Under the pieces are notes generated by a model. It was not told the DNA's origin. It made no database searches and saw only the letters and a program-made list of their open reading frames with translations. A stretch of 56,949 nucleotides of DNA from JAAYZX01 sp040770645 (lineage in GTDB: Bacteria > Actinomycetota > Thermoleophilia > RBG-16-64-13): NCBI GenBank assembly GCA_040770645.1, contig JAXGIS010000013.1:1-56949 (forward strand). Reading direction: 5' to 3'. Position numbers and translations under genes: made by a program. Shown piece after piece: positions 1 to 9,098 of this stretch; the stretch's first letter is position 1, and each line of letters starts with the position of its first letter.

Positions 1-228
1 AGTTCCGCGGCCAAGTTCCACTCGGGCTCGGGGTGGCCGAGCTTCTTCCGGCCGCTTTCATCCGATGTGGTGGAGACGCACGCCGACCACTCATTCGGAA
101 TGACGCGCACTGAGGTTGTCTGTGCGCGTTGCGGCAGTCACTTGGGCCACGTGTTCAAAGACGGTCCACCTCCCACCGGCCTGCGCTACTGCATGAACTC
201 GGCGTCGTTGGAGTTCGAGGCGGGCTAG
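1..228 (+). CDS. msrB: Peptide-methionine (R)-S-oxide reductase MsrB, C-terminal part
   Basis: The window opens inside this gene; 75 residues and the TAG stop are present. MsrB reduces the R-diastereomer of methionine sulfoxide in oxidised proteins. Visible family motifs are HSGSGWPSFF near the cut end, the second zinc CxxC (CARCGSH) followed by LGHVFKDGP, and the catalytic-cysteine block RYCMNSASLEF close to the C terminus. The first zinc CxxC lies upstream, outside the window. The assignment rests on these diagnostic motifs. Confidence 0.95.
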   Translation, partial: SSAAKFHSGSGWPSFFRPLSSDVVETHADHSFGMTRTEVVCARCGSHLGHVFKDGPPPTGLRYCMNSASLEFEAG

Positions 229-256
229 TGCATGAAGCGGCGGAACGCCCGCCGGT

Positions 257-1836
257 TCACTCGGGGCGGTGGATTTGCGCTTCCACCACGCTCCCTCCGG
301 CATATGTCCGACGCAGCTTGGGCTTTTCGATTTTGCCTGTGGGGTTACGGGGAACGGGGGCAAAGATGACGGCCCGCGGGCGTTTGTAGCGGGGCAGGGC
401 GGAGCAGAAGTCCAAGATCGCCTCGGTGGTGGCCTCGGCGCCGGGTTTGAGTTCAATGACCGCGGCCACAATCTCCCCCAGGCGCTGGTCGGGTAGCCCG
501 ATAACGGCTACATCCTTAACGGCTTCATGGCGATGCAGAAAGTCCTCGATCTCCACCGGATATATGTTCTCACCGCCGGTGATGATCACGTCCTTCTTGC
601 GGTCCACCAAGTAGACGAAGCCGTCCTCATCCGTGCGCGCCATATCTCCGGTCAGCAACCAGCCCTCTTGAGGACCGCGGCGGTGGCTTCAGGATCCTTG
701 TAGTAGCCCTTCATGACACCGGGGCCTTTCACTGCCAACTCGCCCACGTCTCCCTGCTTCACGGTGTTGCCTGCTTCATCGACGATCTTGATCTCCCAGA
801 GATGGCCTGCTTTTCCAATGGCGCCCACCTTGTGCGTATTCTCGATTCCCAGGTGCACGCAGCCGGGACCGATGGATTCGCTGAGGCCGTAGTTCGTGTC
901 GTAATCGTGGTTGGGGAAGCGCGTCTTCCAGCGTTGCACCAGGCTCGCCGGCACAGGTTGGGCACCGATGTGCATCAGGCGCCACTGATCCAGCTGGTAG
1001 CGGGCGAGGTCGATCTCGTCTCGGTCGATGGCGTCCAGGATGTCCTGCGCCCAGGGCACCAACAACCACACGATGGTACAGGCTTCGTCCGATACCGTGC
1101 GTATGATCCACTCCGGCCTGACACCGCGTAGCAGCACGGCTTTGCTGCCGGCCAGGAGGCTGCCGAACCAGTGCATCTTGGCTCCCGTGTGGTACAGAGG
1201 GGGGATGCAGAGGAAGTTATCCGCGCGCGTCTGTCCGTGATGGGCCTGCTCAGTCTCGCAGGATGACACCAGGGAGCGGTGGTCGTGCAGGATGGCCTTG
1301 GGAAAACCCGTGGTGCCCGACGAGAAGTAGATGGCGGCCTCGTCGGTGTCGGTGACGGCGATTTGCGGCGGCCGGGCCGAGGCGGTGGCGACGAGTTCTC
1401 GGTAGCTTTCTGCGAAGGGCGGCACGTCGACGCCCACGTGGACGAGCAGCTCCACCCTGGGGATTTGTCCGAGGATGCCGGCTATGCGGTCGACGAACTC
1501 GGGACCGAACACGATGGCGTCGGCGTCGGCCAGGTTCAAGCAGTAGGCGATCTCCTCGGCGGTGTAGCGGTAGTTCATGGGTACCGCCCGGGCGCCGGTC
1601 TTGAGGATGCCGAAATATATCGGTAGCCACTCGAGACAGTTAGTGAGCAGTATGGCCACCTTCTTACCCTTGCCGAGCCCCCGAGTGAGGAGTAGATGGG
1701 CGAAACGATTGGCATCGTCGTCGAACTGACGCCAGGAGATCTCGCGGCGGTCTTGGGTCTCGGGGGTGACTTCCACAAGGGCGATCTCATCCGCGTAGAG
1801 GTTGGCGTTGCGGGCAAGGATCTCCGTGATGGGCAT
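257..1836 (-). pseudogene. AMP-dependent acyl-CoA synthetase (ligase), frameshifted
   Basis: This belongs to the acyl-adenylate-forming superfamily (fatty-acid/acyl-CoA ligase), which activates a carboxylic acid with ATP and CoA. In the first frame (start 1836) are the P-loop-like motif YFSSGTTGFPK, YGLSESIG (A5 motif) and GELAVKGPGVMKGYY. In the second frame (from about 658) are LTGDMARTDEDGF, the hinge DRKKDVIITGGENIYP and the catalytic-lysine end PRNPTGKIEK. The frames join near 660-668, where one base seems missing from a G run (AAG-AGG instead of AAG-GAG-GGC). Otherwise it is full length (about 525 aa). It is divergent from etfBA and the acyl-CoA dehydrogenase, so a joint role in acyl-CoA activation and oxidation is likely. 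Substrate unknown. A sequencing error is as likely as true decay. Confidence 0.85.
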
Positions 1837-2036
1837 CTGCTACGCTCCTCGTCGGGTGTCTTTCGACGGCCGGGCCTGCTCCACTCTAACCAATTGCGCC
1901 AGGAGGGCGGGGGTGGCACAGGTCACGCTGCCATTATGCGACGCCCGCGGAGCCGAGGCAAATCCGGCCCCCGTACATCTGGTGGCAGCTGGTTACCGCG
2001 GGCGACCCGTTGGTGCGGGGCGCTCCGCTAATAGGA

Positions 2037-2042
2037 TATACT
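2037..2042 (+). promoter_or_regulatory. Possible -10 box upstream of etfB
   Basis: TATACT stands out in GC-rich surroundings 44 bases before the etfB start. No good -35 hexamer is seen at 16-18 bp; TTGGTG at 2010-2015 is 21 bp away. If used, transcription would begin near 2049, two bases before an ATG at 2051. Confidence 0.35.
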
Positions 2043-2050
2043 CGCGCACC

Positions 2051-2098
2051 ATGAAACGCTCCGCCTCGGTTCGCCCGCTCACCTCATGCGCCTGGTAG
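2051..2098 (+). CDS. Possible 15-codon leader ORF overlapping the etfB start
   Basis: ATG at 2051 opens a 15-residue frame (MKRSASVRPLTSCAW) ending with TAG at 2096-2098, just past the etfB ATG at 2086 in another frame. It has no Shine-Dalgarno, but it would be almost leaderless if the TATACT at 2037 is the -10 box. etfB also lacks a Shine-Dalgarno, so coupling through this short frame is conceivable. This is inference from position only. Confidence 0.2.
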   Translation: MKRSASVRPLTSCAW

Positions 2099-2985
2099 TG
2101 CTCGCCAAACAGGTGCCGGACACCAGACAGGTGACCGGTCAGGTCATGCGCGAAGACGGCACGCTCAATCGAGCCGCCCTCCCCGCGGTCTACAATCCCG
2201 ACGATCTCTACGCTTTGGAGCAGGCCCTTCGCCTGAAGGACCGTTTCGGCGGCCGGGTGACCGTGGTCACCATGGGCCCCCCGGCGGCGGTACGGCTCCT
2301 GCAGGAGTCGCTGTATCGTGGGGCCGACGAAGTAATTCTCCTCTCCGACGGCCGCTTCGCCGGGGCCGATACCTTGGCTACCAGCTACGTGCTGTCGTTG
2401 GCCGTGCGTCGTCTGGGAGTGGTAGATCTGGTTCTATGCGGTCGGCAGGCCATCGACGGCGACACGGCCCAGGTGGGACCACAAGTGGCGCAGCTATTGG
2501 GCCTTCCCCAGGTGACCTACGTGAACAGGGTGGACGATCTGGCCCGCGGGTCCATCACCGTGCGTCGCAGGGTGGATGAGGGGTACCAGACGGTGCGCTG
2601 TCCACTTCCGGCCTTGCTCACCGTCACCGACGAGGCGCCCGAACCTCGGCCGCCCAGCGCCAAACTGCTCATGATCTACAAGAACGTGGCCAGCAGTGTC
2701 ACGCCCGAGTACGACGACAGCTATCTGGATCCGGAGAGCCCTTCGTCCGAGGTATGTCACATCGATCATATGGGGCGCCCGCTGTGTCGGGCTCGTGTGA
2801 TCGTGTGGGACATGGATGCCGTGGGCGCCGAGAGGGAGAGGGTGGGGCTGCACGGGTCGGCCACCAGGGTGCGGAGGGTGGAGAACGTGGTTCTGGCCGC
2901 ATCACAGGCTCGGATGGTCGCCGCCACTGACGAGGAACTCGGCGGCTTGGTTGCTGAACTGCGCAGGGAGCACATCCTTGAGTAG
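2086..2985 (+). CDS. etfB: Electron transfer flavoprotein subunit beta
   Basis: 299 aa, ETF beta/FixA family. Together with EtfA it forms the FAD-carrying electron acceptor for acyl-CoA dehydrogenases. The N terminus (LVVLAKQVPDT), the core YNPDDLYALEQALRLKD and the family signature region VDEGYQTVRCPLPALLTV are typical. The block CGRQAIDGDTAQVGPQ is the AMP/nucleotide-binding segment of this family. It is the first gene of an etfB-etfA-acyl-CoA dehydrogenase operon; its end overlaps the etfA start by 8 bases. The ATG at 2086 fits the conserved start, but no clear ribosome binding site precedes it. Confidence 0.95.
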   Translation: MRLVVLAKQVPDTRQVTGQVMREDGTLNRAALPAVYNPDDLYALEQALRLKDRFGGRVTVVTMGPPAAVRLLQESLYRGADEVILLSDGRFAGADTLATSYVLSLAVRRLGVVDLVLCGRQAIDGDTAQVGPQVAQLLGLPQVTYVNRVDDLARGSITVRRRVDEGYQTVRCPLPALLTVTDEAPEPRPPSAKLLMIYKNVASSVTPEYDDSYLDPESPSSEVCHIDHMGRPLCRARVIVWDMDAVGAERERVGLHGSATRVRRVENVVLAASQARMVAATDEELGGLVAELRREHILE

Positions 2986-4063
2986 TACGGCTTCCGATAA
3001 GGTATGGGTCTTCCTCGAGGTGCGGGATGGGGGCTTGGCCTCGGTTTCCCTGGAACTCCTGGGGAAGGCGCGCTCGTTGGCTCAAGAAGTGGGAGGGGGC
3101 GTGGCAGGCGTGCTCCTGGGTGCGGACGTGTCTGCATTGGCTCCAGTAGCTTTTGCGGCGGGAGCGGATCGGGTCTATTTGGCCGACGATCCGCGTTTGG
3201 CCGAGTACGCTTCGTTGCCGTATGCGCGGGTGATCGGGAATCTAGTGGCCGCGTCCACTCCGGAGATCCTGCTCCTCGGTGCCAGTGCTTTGGGCCGGGA
3301 CCTGGCTCCGCGCCTCTCTGCTTTGTTGGGCACCGGTCTCACTGCTGATTGCACCGACCTGCGTATAGCCGCCGCTCCACGGGAGCCATCGGCCGCCGCG
3401 CGGGAACCATCGACAGTTGCGCGGGACGGCGCGACGGGCGCGCCCGCCGGCCCGCTCCTGCACCAGATTCGCCCCGCCTTCGGCGGCAACATCATTGCCA
3501 CCATCGTGACGCCGCGCCACCGACCGCAGATGGCGACGGTGCGTCCCGGCGTCTTTCCGCCCCCGGCACAGGAGGTTGGTCGTCGAGGAGAGGTCGTCTC
3601 CGTGCCTGTGGAATTGCGGGGGGAGGACTTGGTGGTGGAGGTGCTGTCCCGCGAAAGGGAGGAGTGCCTGGTTGATTTGGCCGGGGCGCGCGTGGTGGTG
3701 GCCGGTGGGGCCGGTGTGGGCTCGCCGGAAGCCTTCGCTCTTGTGCGTGAGTTCGCAGAAGTGCTGGGGGGCGTGGTGGGCGCGACGCGGGCGGCCGTGG
3801 ATGCCGGGTGGATTCCGCGCGAGCACCAGATCGGGCAGACGGGAGTGACGGTGCGGCCCAAACTCTACATCGCGGCCGGTGTCTCCGGATCCGTGCAGCA
3901 CTGCGCGGGTATGAGTGATTCGGCGCGTATCCTCGCCATCAACACCGACCCCGACGCTCCCATCTTCTCCCTGGCACACTACGGGATCGTTGGGGATCTC
4001 AAGGAAGTCATCCCAAAGCTGATCAAGGCCTACCGGGCGACGGGAGGTGATGGTGGGTCATGA
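2978..4063 (+). CDS. etfA: Electron transfer flavoprotein subunit alpha
   Basis: 361 aa, ETF alpha/FixB family. I choose the TTG at 2978 because an AGGGAG Shine-Dalgarno lies at 2965-2970 and because the conserved opening KVWVFLEVR follows eight residues later. The C-terminal FAD domain is intact: GQTGVTVRPKLYIAAGVSG, QHCAGM, INTDPDAPIF and the terminal GDLKEVIPKL. Unusual is a linker at roughly residues 130-160, rich in Pro/Ala/Arg with a near-duplicated PREPSAAA / REPSTVA unit, which makes the protein longer than a typical EtfA. It overlaps the next gene by four bases, indicating translational coupling. Confidence 0.95.
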   Translation: MSSTASDKVWVFLEVRDGGLASVSLELLGKARSLAQEVGGGVAGVLLGADVSALAPVAFAAGADRVYLADDPRLAEYASLPYARVIGNLVAASTPEILLLGASALGRDLAPRLSALLGTGLTADCTDLRIAAAPREPSAAAREPSTVARDGATGAPAGPLLHQIRPAFGGNIIATIVTPRHRPQMATVRPGVFPPPAQEVGRRGEVVSVPVELRGEDLVVEVLSREREECLVDLAGARVVVAGGAGVGSPEAFALVREFAEVLGGVVGATRAAVDAGWIPREHQIGQTGVTVRPKLYIAAGVSGSVQHCAGMSDSARILAINTDPDAPIFSLAHYGIVGDLKEVIPKLIKAYRATGGDGGS

Positions 4064-5772
4064 ACTTCTTTCTAGATAACCGCGATCTCCTCTTCCGTTT
4101 TGAGACGCTCGATCTGGCCCGCGCTGTGGAGTTACGGGAGGACGGCTACAAAGAGGCGGGCGAGTTTGCCTACGCTCCCAGCGACCTGGCCGATGCGCGC
4201 GATAGCTACCACAGGGTGTTGGAGCTCGCGGGGGGCATAGCTGCCGAGTTCGTGGCGCCGCGCGCGGAGGAGGTGGACCGGCTGGGCAGTCAGTTGGTGG
4301 ATGGAGATGTCTGCTACCCGCCTCCGCTGGCCGAGTCGCTCGAGCGCCTGCGGCAGGCCGATCTTATGGGCATGACGCTGCCTCGTCGCTACGGCGGCCT
4401 CTTTTTGCCGGTGTCGGTTGCCACTATGGTCATCGAGCTGATCTCGCGGGCGGATGCCTCGCTCATGAATGTTTTTGGTCTGCAGGACATTGGCGAGACC
4501 ATCAACAAGTTCGCCTCGGATGAGATCAAGGCGGCCTATCTGCCCCGCTTCGCTTCCGGAGAGGTGACCGGATCCATGGCCCTCACCGAACCCGAGGCCG
4601 GCTCGGATCTGCAGAACGTGCAGCTGAAGGCGCGATTGGGTGAGGACGGTCGTTGGTTTCTGACGGGCGTGAAGCGCTTCATCACCAACGGCTGTGGCCA
4701 GATATCGCTGGTCCTGGCTCGGAGCGAAGAGGGGACCACCGACGCCCGTGGTCTCTCCCTTTTCCTGTACGAACGAGATGAGCACCTCACTATTCGTAGG
4801 CTGGAAGACAAGTTGGGCATCCATGGCTCTCCTACCTGCGAGATGGAGTTCGAAGACGCACCTGCCTTGTTGATAGGTGAGCGGCGGCGGGGCCTGATCA
4901 CTTATGTGTCGAGTCTCATGGACGGCGCTCGGCTGGCGATCGGGGCTCAGGCCGTGGGGATTGCCGAGGCAGCCTATCAGGCCGCCGAGAAGTACAGCCG
5001 GGAGCGGGTGCAGTTCGGTGTCCCCATCGGCAGGTTGCCCGCGGTAGCCGGCATGTTGGCCGACATGAAGGCTTTGCTCACGGCCGCGCGCGCCCTCCTC
5101 TACGAGACGGCGCTGATGGTGGATCTCAAAGAAGGCCTGGAACGCGAGGCCGAACGACGACCCGAACAGGCCAAGGAGATCCGTGGTGAGATCAAGCACA
5201 TGGCCCGTCTGGCCGGTCTCTTCACTCCTCTGTGCAAGGCTTTCTGCACCGAGGCCGCCAATCGTGTGGCCTACGACTCCCTCCAGGTCCACGGCGGCTC
5301 GGGCTACATGCGCGACTTCGCCGTTGAACGTCACCTGCGTGATGCCCGCATCACCAATATCTACGAGGGCACCACGCAACTGCAGGTGGTGGCTGCCATC
5401 GGAGGTGTGATGTCCGGCACGCTATTCGGGCGGCTCGACGAATACGACGCTGCTCTGGAGTCCGTGCCGGAGATGCGCGACCACATCCGCTGCGCCCGGC
5501 AGACGCTGGAAGCTGCAGTGGCGCACGTGCGCGAACTGGGGGATTCCCGATTCCGGGAGTTCTACGCCGGCCGGCTCGTGGCCGCGGCCGCGGATTTGGT
5601 GTGTTGCTGTCTGTTGGCGAGGGACGCTGCTGCGTACCCAGAAAGATCCCTGTCCGCGCGACGGTTCGTACGGGATGCCATCCCCCGGATAGAGGCCCAG
5701 TGCCGCGTGGTGGCCGAGGGCCGGCCGGAGGACGTGGATGACGCCTTCGCACTAACTGCGCCCCTGTATTAG
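4060..5772 (+). CDS. Acyl-CoA dehydrogenase
   Basis: 570 aa, flavin-dependent acyl-CoA dehydrogenase that would pass electrons to the EtfAB encoded just upstream (ATGA overlap with etfA). Motifs: middle-domain FAD/substrate segments MALTEPEAGSDLQNV and FITNG, the arginine-containing SRERVQFGVPIG, QVHGGSGYMRDF, and IYEGTTQLQ, whose Glu is the usual catalytic base in many family members. It is longer than the roughly 380-aa short/medium-chain enzymes, with an extra N-terminal segment (about 60 aa) and a C-terminal helical extension after the catalytic block, resembling the larger bacterial FadE-type relatives. Substrate chain length cannot be told. Confidence 0.93.
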   Translation: MNFFLDNRDLLFRFETLDLARAVELREDGYKEAGEFAYAPSDLADARDSYHRVLELAGGIAAEFVAPRAEEVDRLGSQLVDGDVCYPPPLAESLERLRQADLMGMTLPRRYGGLFLPVSVATMVIELISRADASLMNVFGLQDIGETINKFASDEIKAAYLPRFASGEVTGSMALTEPEAGSDLQNVQLKARLGEDGRWFLTGVKRFITNGCGQISLVLARSEEGTTDARGLSLFLYERDEHLTIRRLEDKLGIHGSPTCEMEFEDAPALLIGERRRGLITYVSSLMDGARLAIGAQAVGIAEAAYQAAEKYSRERVQFGVPIGRLPAVAGMLADMKALLTAARALLYETALMVDLKEGLEREAERRPEQAKEIRGEIKHMARLAGLFTPLCKAFCTEAANRVAYDSLQVHGGSGYMRDFAVERHLRDARITNIYEGTTQLQVVAAIGGVMSGTLFGRLDEYDAALESVPEMRDHIRCARQTLEAAVAHVRELGDSRFREFYAGRLVAAAADLVCCCLLARDAAAYPERSLSARRFVRDAIPRIEAQCRVVAEGRPEDVDDAFALTAPLY

Positions 5773-5786
5773 AATGAATACAAGGG
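5761..5786 (+). terminator. Hairpin overlapping the stop codon of the acyl-CoA dehydrogenase
   Basis: CCCCTGTATT and AATACAAGGGG form a stem with a one-base bulge around a short AGAATG loop. The TAG stop (5770-5772) falls at the end of the left arm. No T-run follows, so it may be a weak or Rho-assisted terminator, or an mRNA 3'-end stabiliser, between the etf operon and the ATPase operon. Confidence 0.4.
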
Positions 5787-5889
5787 GGCCCAACCACCCA
5801 CGAGTGAGAGCGGGCTCACAAGCTGAACGGTAGGGCTCCGCCGCCCGGCATTGCCGGACGCACGCCTCGAGACAGGAAGGTTGGTCGAG

Positions 5890-6405
5890 ATGGCAGGCGG
5901 CGAGGGACGCCCAGGTGCCACTGCCTCGGTGTCCGGTGGGGATCTGGACAGGCTGATGCAGACGGAGCAACGACTGCAGGCCGTGGTCGCTGAGTGCGAA
6001 GTGGAGGTGGCACGCATCCGTGCCGCCGCTCAGGAAGCCGCGGAGGCGGCGCGCGTCCAGCACGAGGGGGAACTGGCCGCTGCGCTCCAGGCCCTGGAAG
6101 AACGCGTGACGGCCGAAGGCCACGCCGAGGTCCACCGTCTTGAATCCAGGTATCGAGCCGAGAAGATTGCTTTCGATGGGATCTCCGCAGATCAGGTGGC
6201 GGAACTGGCGGGAGTGGTTATCCGGCGACTGCTGGGAGAGACCACCACGACTTCCGAGCGGGGAGTCGAAGCTCGTGATCGTGGAGATGGCTCGAGTCCG
6301 TGTGTTGGGTCCGCGTCCGCGCTTGCAGGAGGCTCTCGCTTCGCTCCAAGAGCTTGGTGCTACAACTCGTGGAGCCGAACCGCGATAGTCCCGTGGAGCG
6401 GGTAG
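5890..6405 (+). CDS. V/A-type ATPase subunit H-like peripheral-stalk protein
   Basis: This is the first gene of the V/A-ATPase operon. ATG 5890 has AGGAAGG at 5874-5880. Residues about 15-85 form an Ala/Glu-rich coiled coil followed by ADQVAELAGVVIRRLLG, as in the short H/G stalk subunits that pair with subunit E. The expected length is about 105-125 aa. The frame here stays open to a TAG at 6403-6405, deep inside the next gene, and its tail after about residue 120 looks non-protein-like. A one-base shift would end it at the TGA 6276-6278, overlapping the GTG start of subunit I, so a nearby indel is likely. Assignment rests on position and coiled-coil character. Confidence 0.65.
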   Translation: MAGGEGRPGATASVSGGDLDRLMQTEQRLQAVVAECEVEVARIRAAAQEAAEAARVQHEGELAAALQALEERVTAEGHAEVHRLESRYRAEKIAFDGISADQVAELAGVVIRRLLGETTTTSERGVEARDRGDGSSPCVGSASALAGGSRFAPRAWCYNSWSRTAIVPWSG

Positions 6406-8154
6406 GGCACTCCCGCTCAAGCGGCCCAGCGCCGCCATCTCCTCGCCATCCTCTCCGACATCGATGTCTGTTTGGAAGCATTCGGCTATGCGCCGCCCCC
6501 CACTCCCTCCCGGCGGGTGAGCCGCGATGATCTGGCACGCTGGGCGCGTTTGGCCAGGCGTCTTCGGCCGGAGGTGGAGAGCCTGACTGAAACCGCTGCT
6601 GAACTCGCCGAGGAAGAAGCGCTCATCCTCAAATATCGTCCCTTCTTCACGGCGTTCGGTCGCCTGCTCAGCCACGAGTCGGCGTGGGGTCACGCCGCCG
6701 CCTACCACGTGGTGATTGGGCGAGACGACACCGATGTGGTCCCGCGCCTCACCGAGGCAATGCGTGCGGCAGTGGGGGAGGAATTCGAGTTGCGGACCGA
6801 GCGGCTACCAACGGGCGAGGCGGCCCTGCTCATCCTAATCACCAGCCGTGTGGCCAAACGCGTGGAGCAGATCCTGCGGGACGCACGGGTGCAGGAGATC
6901 CCGGTGCCGGCTTCGTACCAGGCCGGCACGCTGGCGGATGCGGTGCCGCGCATGTTGGACCGTCTCGCGGAGTTGTCTGGTGAAGCCGATACCGTACGGC
7001 GGCAGTTGGAAGAATTGGCCGCAGAACATCGGCAGGAACTGGCGCAGGCCCGGGATGCCTTCCGTGACCGCGTGGCCGAACTGGAAGCCCTACCCAGCTC
7101 GGGGGCTACGCGCCATGCGTTCGTGGTTGAGGGCTGGGTGCCGGTGGAGCGGCTTGCGGGTATGCGAACCCGGTTGCAGGACGAGTTCGAAGGACTGGTG
7201 GTGGTGGAGGAGATGTGCCGGCGCGGCCCCGGCACGGAAGAGGCACCGGTGGTGTTGCGCAACCCGCGGCTGGTGCGTCCCTTCGAGGCGATCCTGCGTT
7301 TGCTCGCCCCTCCGCGGTACGGGAGCGTTGACCCCACGCCTTTTGTGGCCGTGTTCTTCCCACTTTTCTTTGGGGTCATGGTGGGCGACTTCGGTTACGG
7401 GTTGCTCATGTTCCCACTGGCCCTGCTTCTGCGTTCCAAGACCCGTCCCGGGACCACGTTCCGTTCGATCAGCGAAGTGGCTCTGGTATGCGCGGGCTGT
7501 GCCGTGGTTTTCGGGCTCCTGTTCGGTGAGTTTCTGGGGAATTTGGGGCGGGAGTGGTTAGGGATGAGGCCTCTCCTCTTCGACCGTGAGGAGGCCTTGG
7601 TGCCGTTTCTGTTGGTGGCGGTGGGTGCTGGGTTTGTTCACGTGATCTTGGGTCTGATTCTGGGGATGGTCTCCAGTTGGCGTCACAGTCGTCGTCACGC
7701 TGCGGCCAAGGGAGCCGCCGCTATGCTGGTGGTGCTGTTGGGCGTGGTTTTGCTCGGCTTCGTGGGTGTGTTGCCCAAGGTTGTGGTGCTGCCGGGGGTG
7801 GCTCTGCTGGTCGTGTGCCTGCTGCTGGTGGTTTGGGGAGAGGGATTCATAGGGGTCATCGAGATCTTCTCCACCATGAGCAACGTCCTGTCCTACTCGC
7901 GGATCATGGCCTTGGGAACCGCCGGGATCATGCTGGCCGTGGTGGCTAACGACTTGGCCGGTGCCACCGGGTCGCTGCTCGCCGGAATCGCCATCGGTCT
8001 GCTGTTCCACGCGCTCAATCTGGTGATAGCGATGTTCAGTCCCACCATTCACGCTTTGCGTCTGCACTACGTGGAGTTCTTCGGGAAGTTCTACGACCCG
8101 GGCGGTAGGCCTTATCGGCCCTTCGCCCGTTGGGACCAGCAACCTGGCCGCTAG
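6275..8154 (+). pseudogene. atpI: V/A-type ATPase subunit I (membrane a-subunit), N-terminal frameshifts
   Basis: Subunit I forms the membrane half-channels of the rotary ATPase. The GTG at 6275 opens the typical start IVEMARVRVLG. The reading then shifts twice (near 6357-6362 and 6395-6410) before a clean frame runs from about 6412 to 8154. The clean part has a long coiled-coil cytoplasmic domain and a C-terminal block of about seven membrane segments, including FFPLFFGVMVGDFGYG and LSYSRIMALGTAG, whose Arg is the conserved ion-pathway arginine. Everything except two small indels is well preserved, so these are probably sequence errors. An internal start near 6472 would lack the conserved N terminus. 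Confidence 0.85.
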
Positions 8155-8174
8155 GCCGGAAGGGGGAGGAGGGC

Positions 8175-8396
8175 ATGGAATTCGCTCTCACGATGTTTGC
8201 CGCCGCGCTGGCCATCAGCCTGCCCGCGCTGGCGACGGCATGGGCGCAATCTAAGATCGGAGCGGCGGGTGTGGCCAGCCTGGTGGAGAAGCCGGAACTG
8301 GCCGGGTCTGTGATCATCATGCTGGCCATCCCCGAGACCATGACCATCTTGGGATTCGTGGTGGCCGTGATCATCATGCTCCGCTCCGGGGGGTGA
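8175..8396 (+). CDS. atpK: V/A-type ATPase subunit K (proteolipid ring)
   Basis: 73 aa, two hydrophobic helices forming one hairpin. ATG 8175 follows a very strong AGGGGGAGGAGGG. The ion-carrying glutamate is Glu54 in AIPETMTILGF of the second helix, and a short polar loop (KIGAAG) connects the helices. The single-hairpin size matches archaeal-type A-ATPase c-subunits rather than the four-helix NtpK of enterococci. I cannot decide H+ or Na+ specificity from the sequence alone. It sits between subunits I and E with tight spacing. Confidence 0.93.
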   Translation: MEFALTMFAAALAISLPALATAWAQSKIGAAGVASLVEKPELAGSVIIMLAIPETMTILGFVVAVIIMLRSGG

Positions 8397-8402
8397 GCCG
8401 GC

Positions 8403-9098
8403 GTGGGGATGGACCAGTTGCTCGCCGCATTGGAGCGGGAAGCCGTGGCCGAGGTGGAGGAGAAGCTGGAGCGGGCGAAGGCCGAAGCCGCCGAACTGCT
8501 GACCGACTGTCAGGCGGAGTTGGCGCAGCGGCTCGATGATCAACTTCGGGATCGGGAGCGTGAGCTGAGTGTCCAAATCGCCTTGGAGGTGGCACGGGCA
8601 CAGCGTGCCGGTCGTAGCGAGGTTCTGCTGGCGCGGGACGGGTTGCTGAGCCGAGTGCGGGAGGCAGTCGTCGGGCGCCTGGCGGATCTGGCGCAAGATT
8701 CGGGGTATCGAGCACGACTGCCTGAGGATTTACGCGAAGCCGTGAGTTTTTTGGCCGAGGGGCCGGCTGAGGTGGTGTGCTCCTTTCAGTTGGCCGCCCC
8801 GCTGGCGGCGGCTCTGGATGCTCTAGGGCGAGAGGATTTGACTCTGCGCGAAGACCCCGGATTGGAGCCGGGTTTCGTCGTTAGGGCTCGGGACGGCCAC
8901 GCAGAGGTTGACGCCCGCTTGGCCACGAGGCTGGAGCGGATGTGGCCCGAACTCTCCTTGGCCGTTTTGGCCTCCATGGAGGAGCGTGGCTGGTGGGTCC
9001 GCGCAGAACTTGACGGAGATGGGCCCGGGGGTGGTGGATCGGGTGGCGCTGCTTCAGGTAACGAAGGAGCGGGTGGAGCAGATGGCCGGCTGGAGTGA
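8403..9098 (+). CDS. atpE: V/A-type ATPase subunit E
   Basis: 231 aa. Peripheral-stalk subunit: a long N-terminal helix (LERAKAEAAELLTD onward) rich in Ala/Glu/Arg, then an alpha/beta C-terminal domain containing LEPGFVVRARDGHAEVDARL, the typical part that binds the top of the A3B3 head. GTG 8403 is six bases downstream of subunit K; an ATG at 8409 is an alternative. The last 25 residues are unusually Gly-rich and overlap the start of subunit C. Function is inferred from family and operon position. Confidence 0.85.
   Translation: MGMDQLLAALEREAVAEVEEKLERAKAEAAELLTDCQAELAQRLDDQLRDRERELSVQIALEVARAQRAGRSEVLLARDGLLSRVREAVVGRLADLAQDSGYRARLPEDLREAVSFLAEGPAEVVCSFQLAAPLAAALDALGREDLTLREDPGLEPGFVVRARDGHAEVDARLATRLERMWPELSLAVLASMEERGWWVRAELDGDGPGGGGSGGAASGNEGAGGADGRLE

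Noticed and set aside
4132..5379. 415-codon minus-strand frame across the acyl-CoA dehydrogenase
   Set aside because: Shadow of the conserved dehydrogenase; composition is His/Gln/Arg-rich as expected for an antisense frame.
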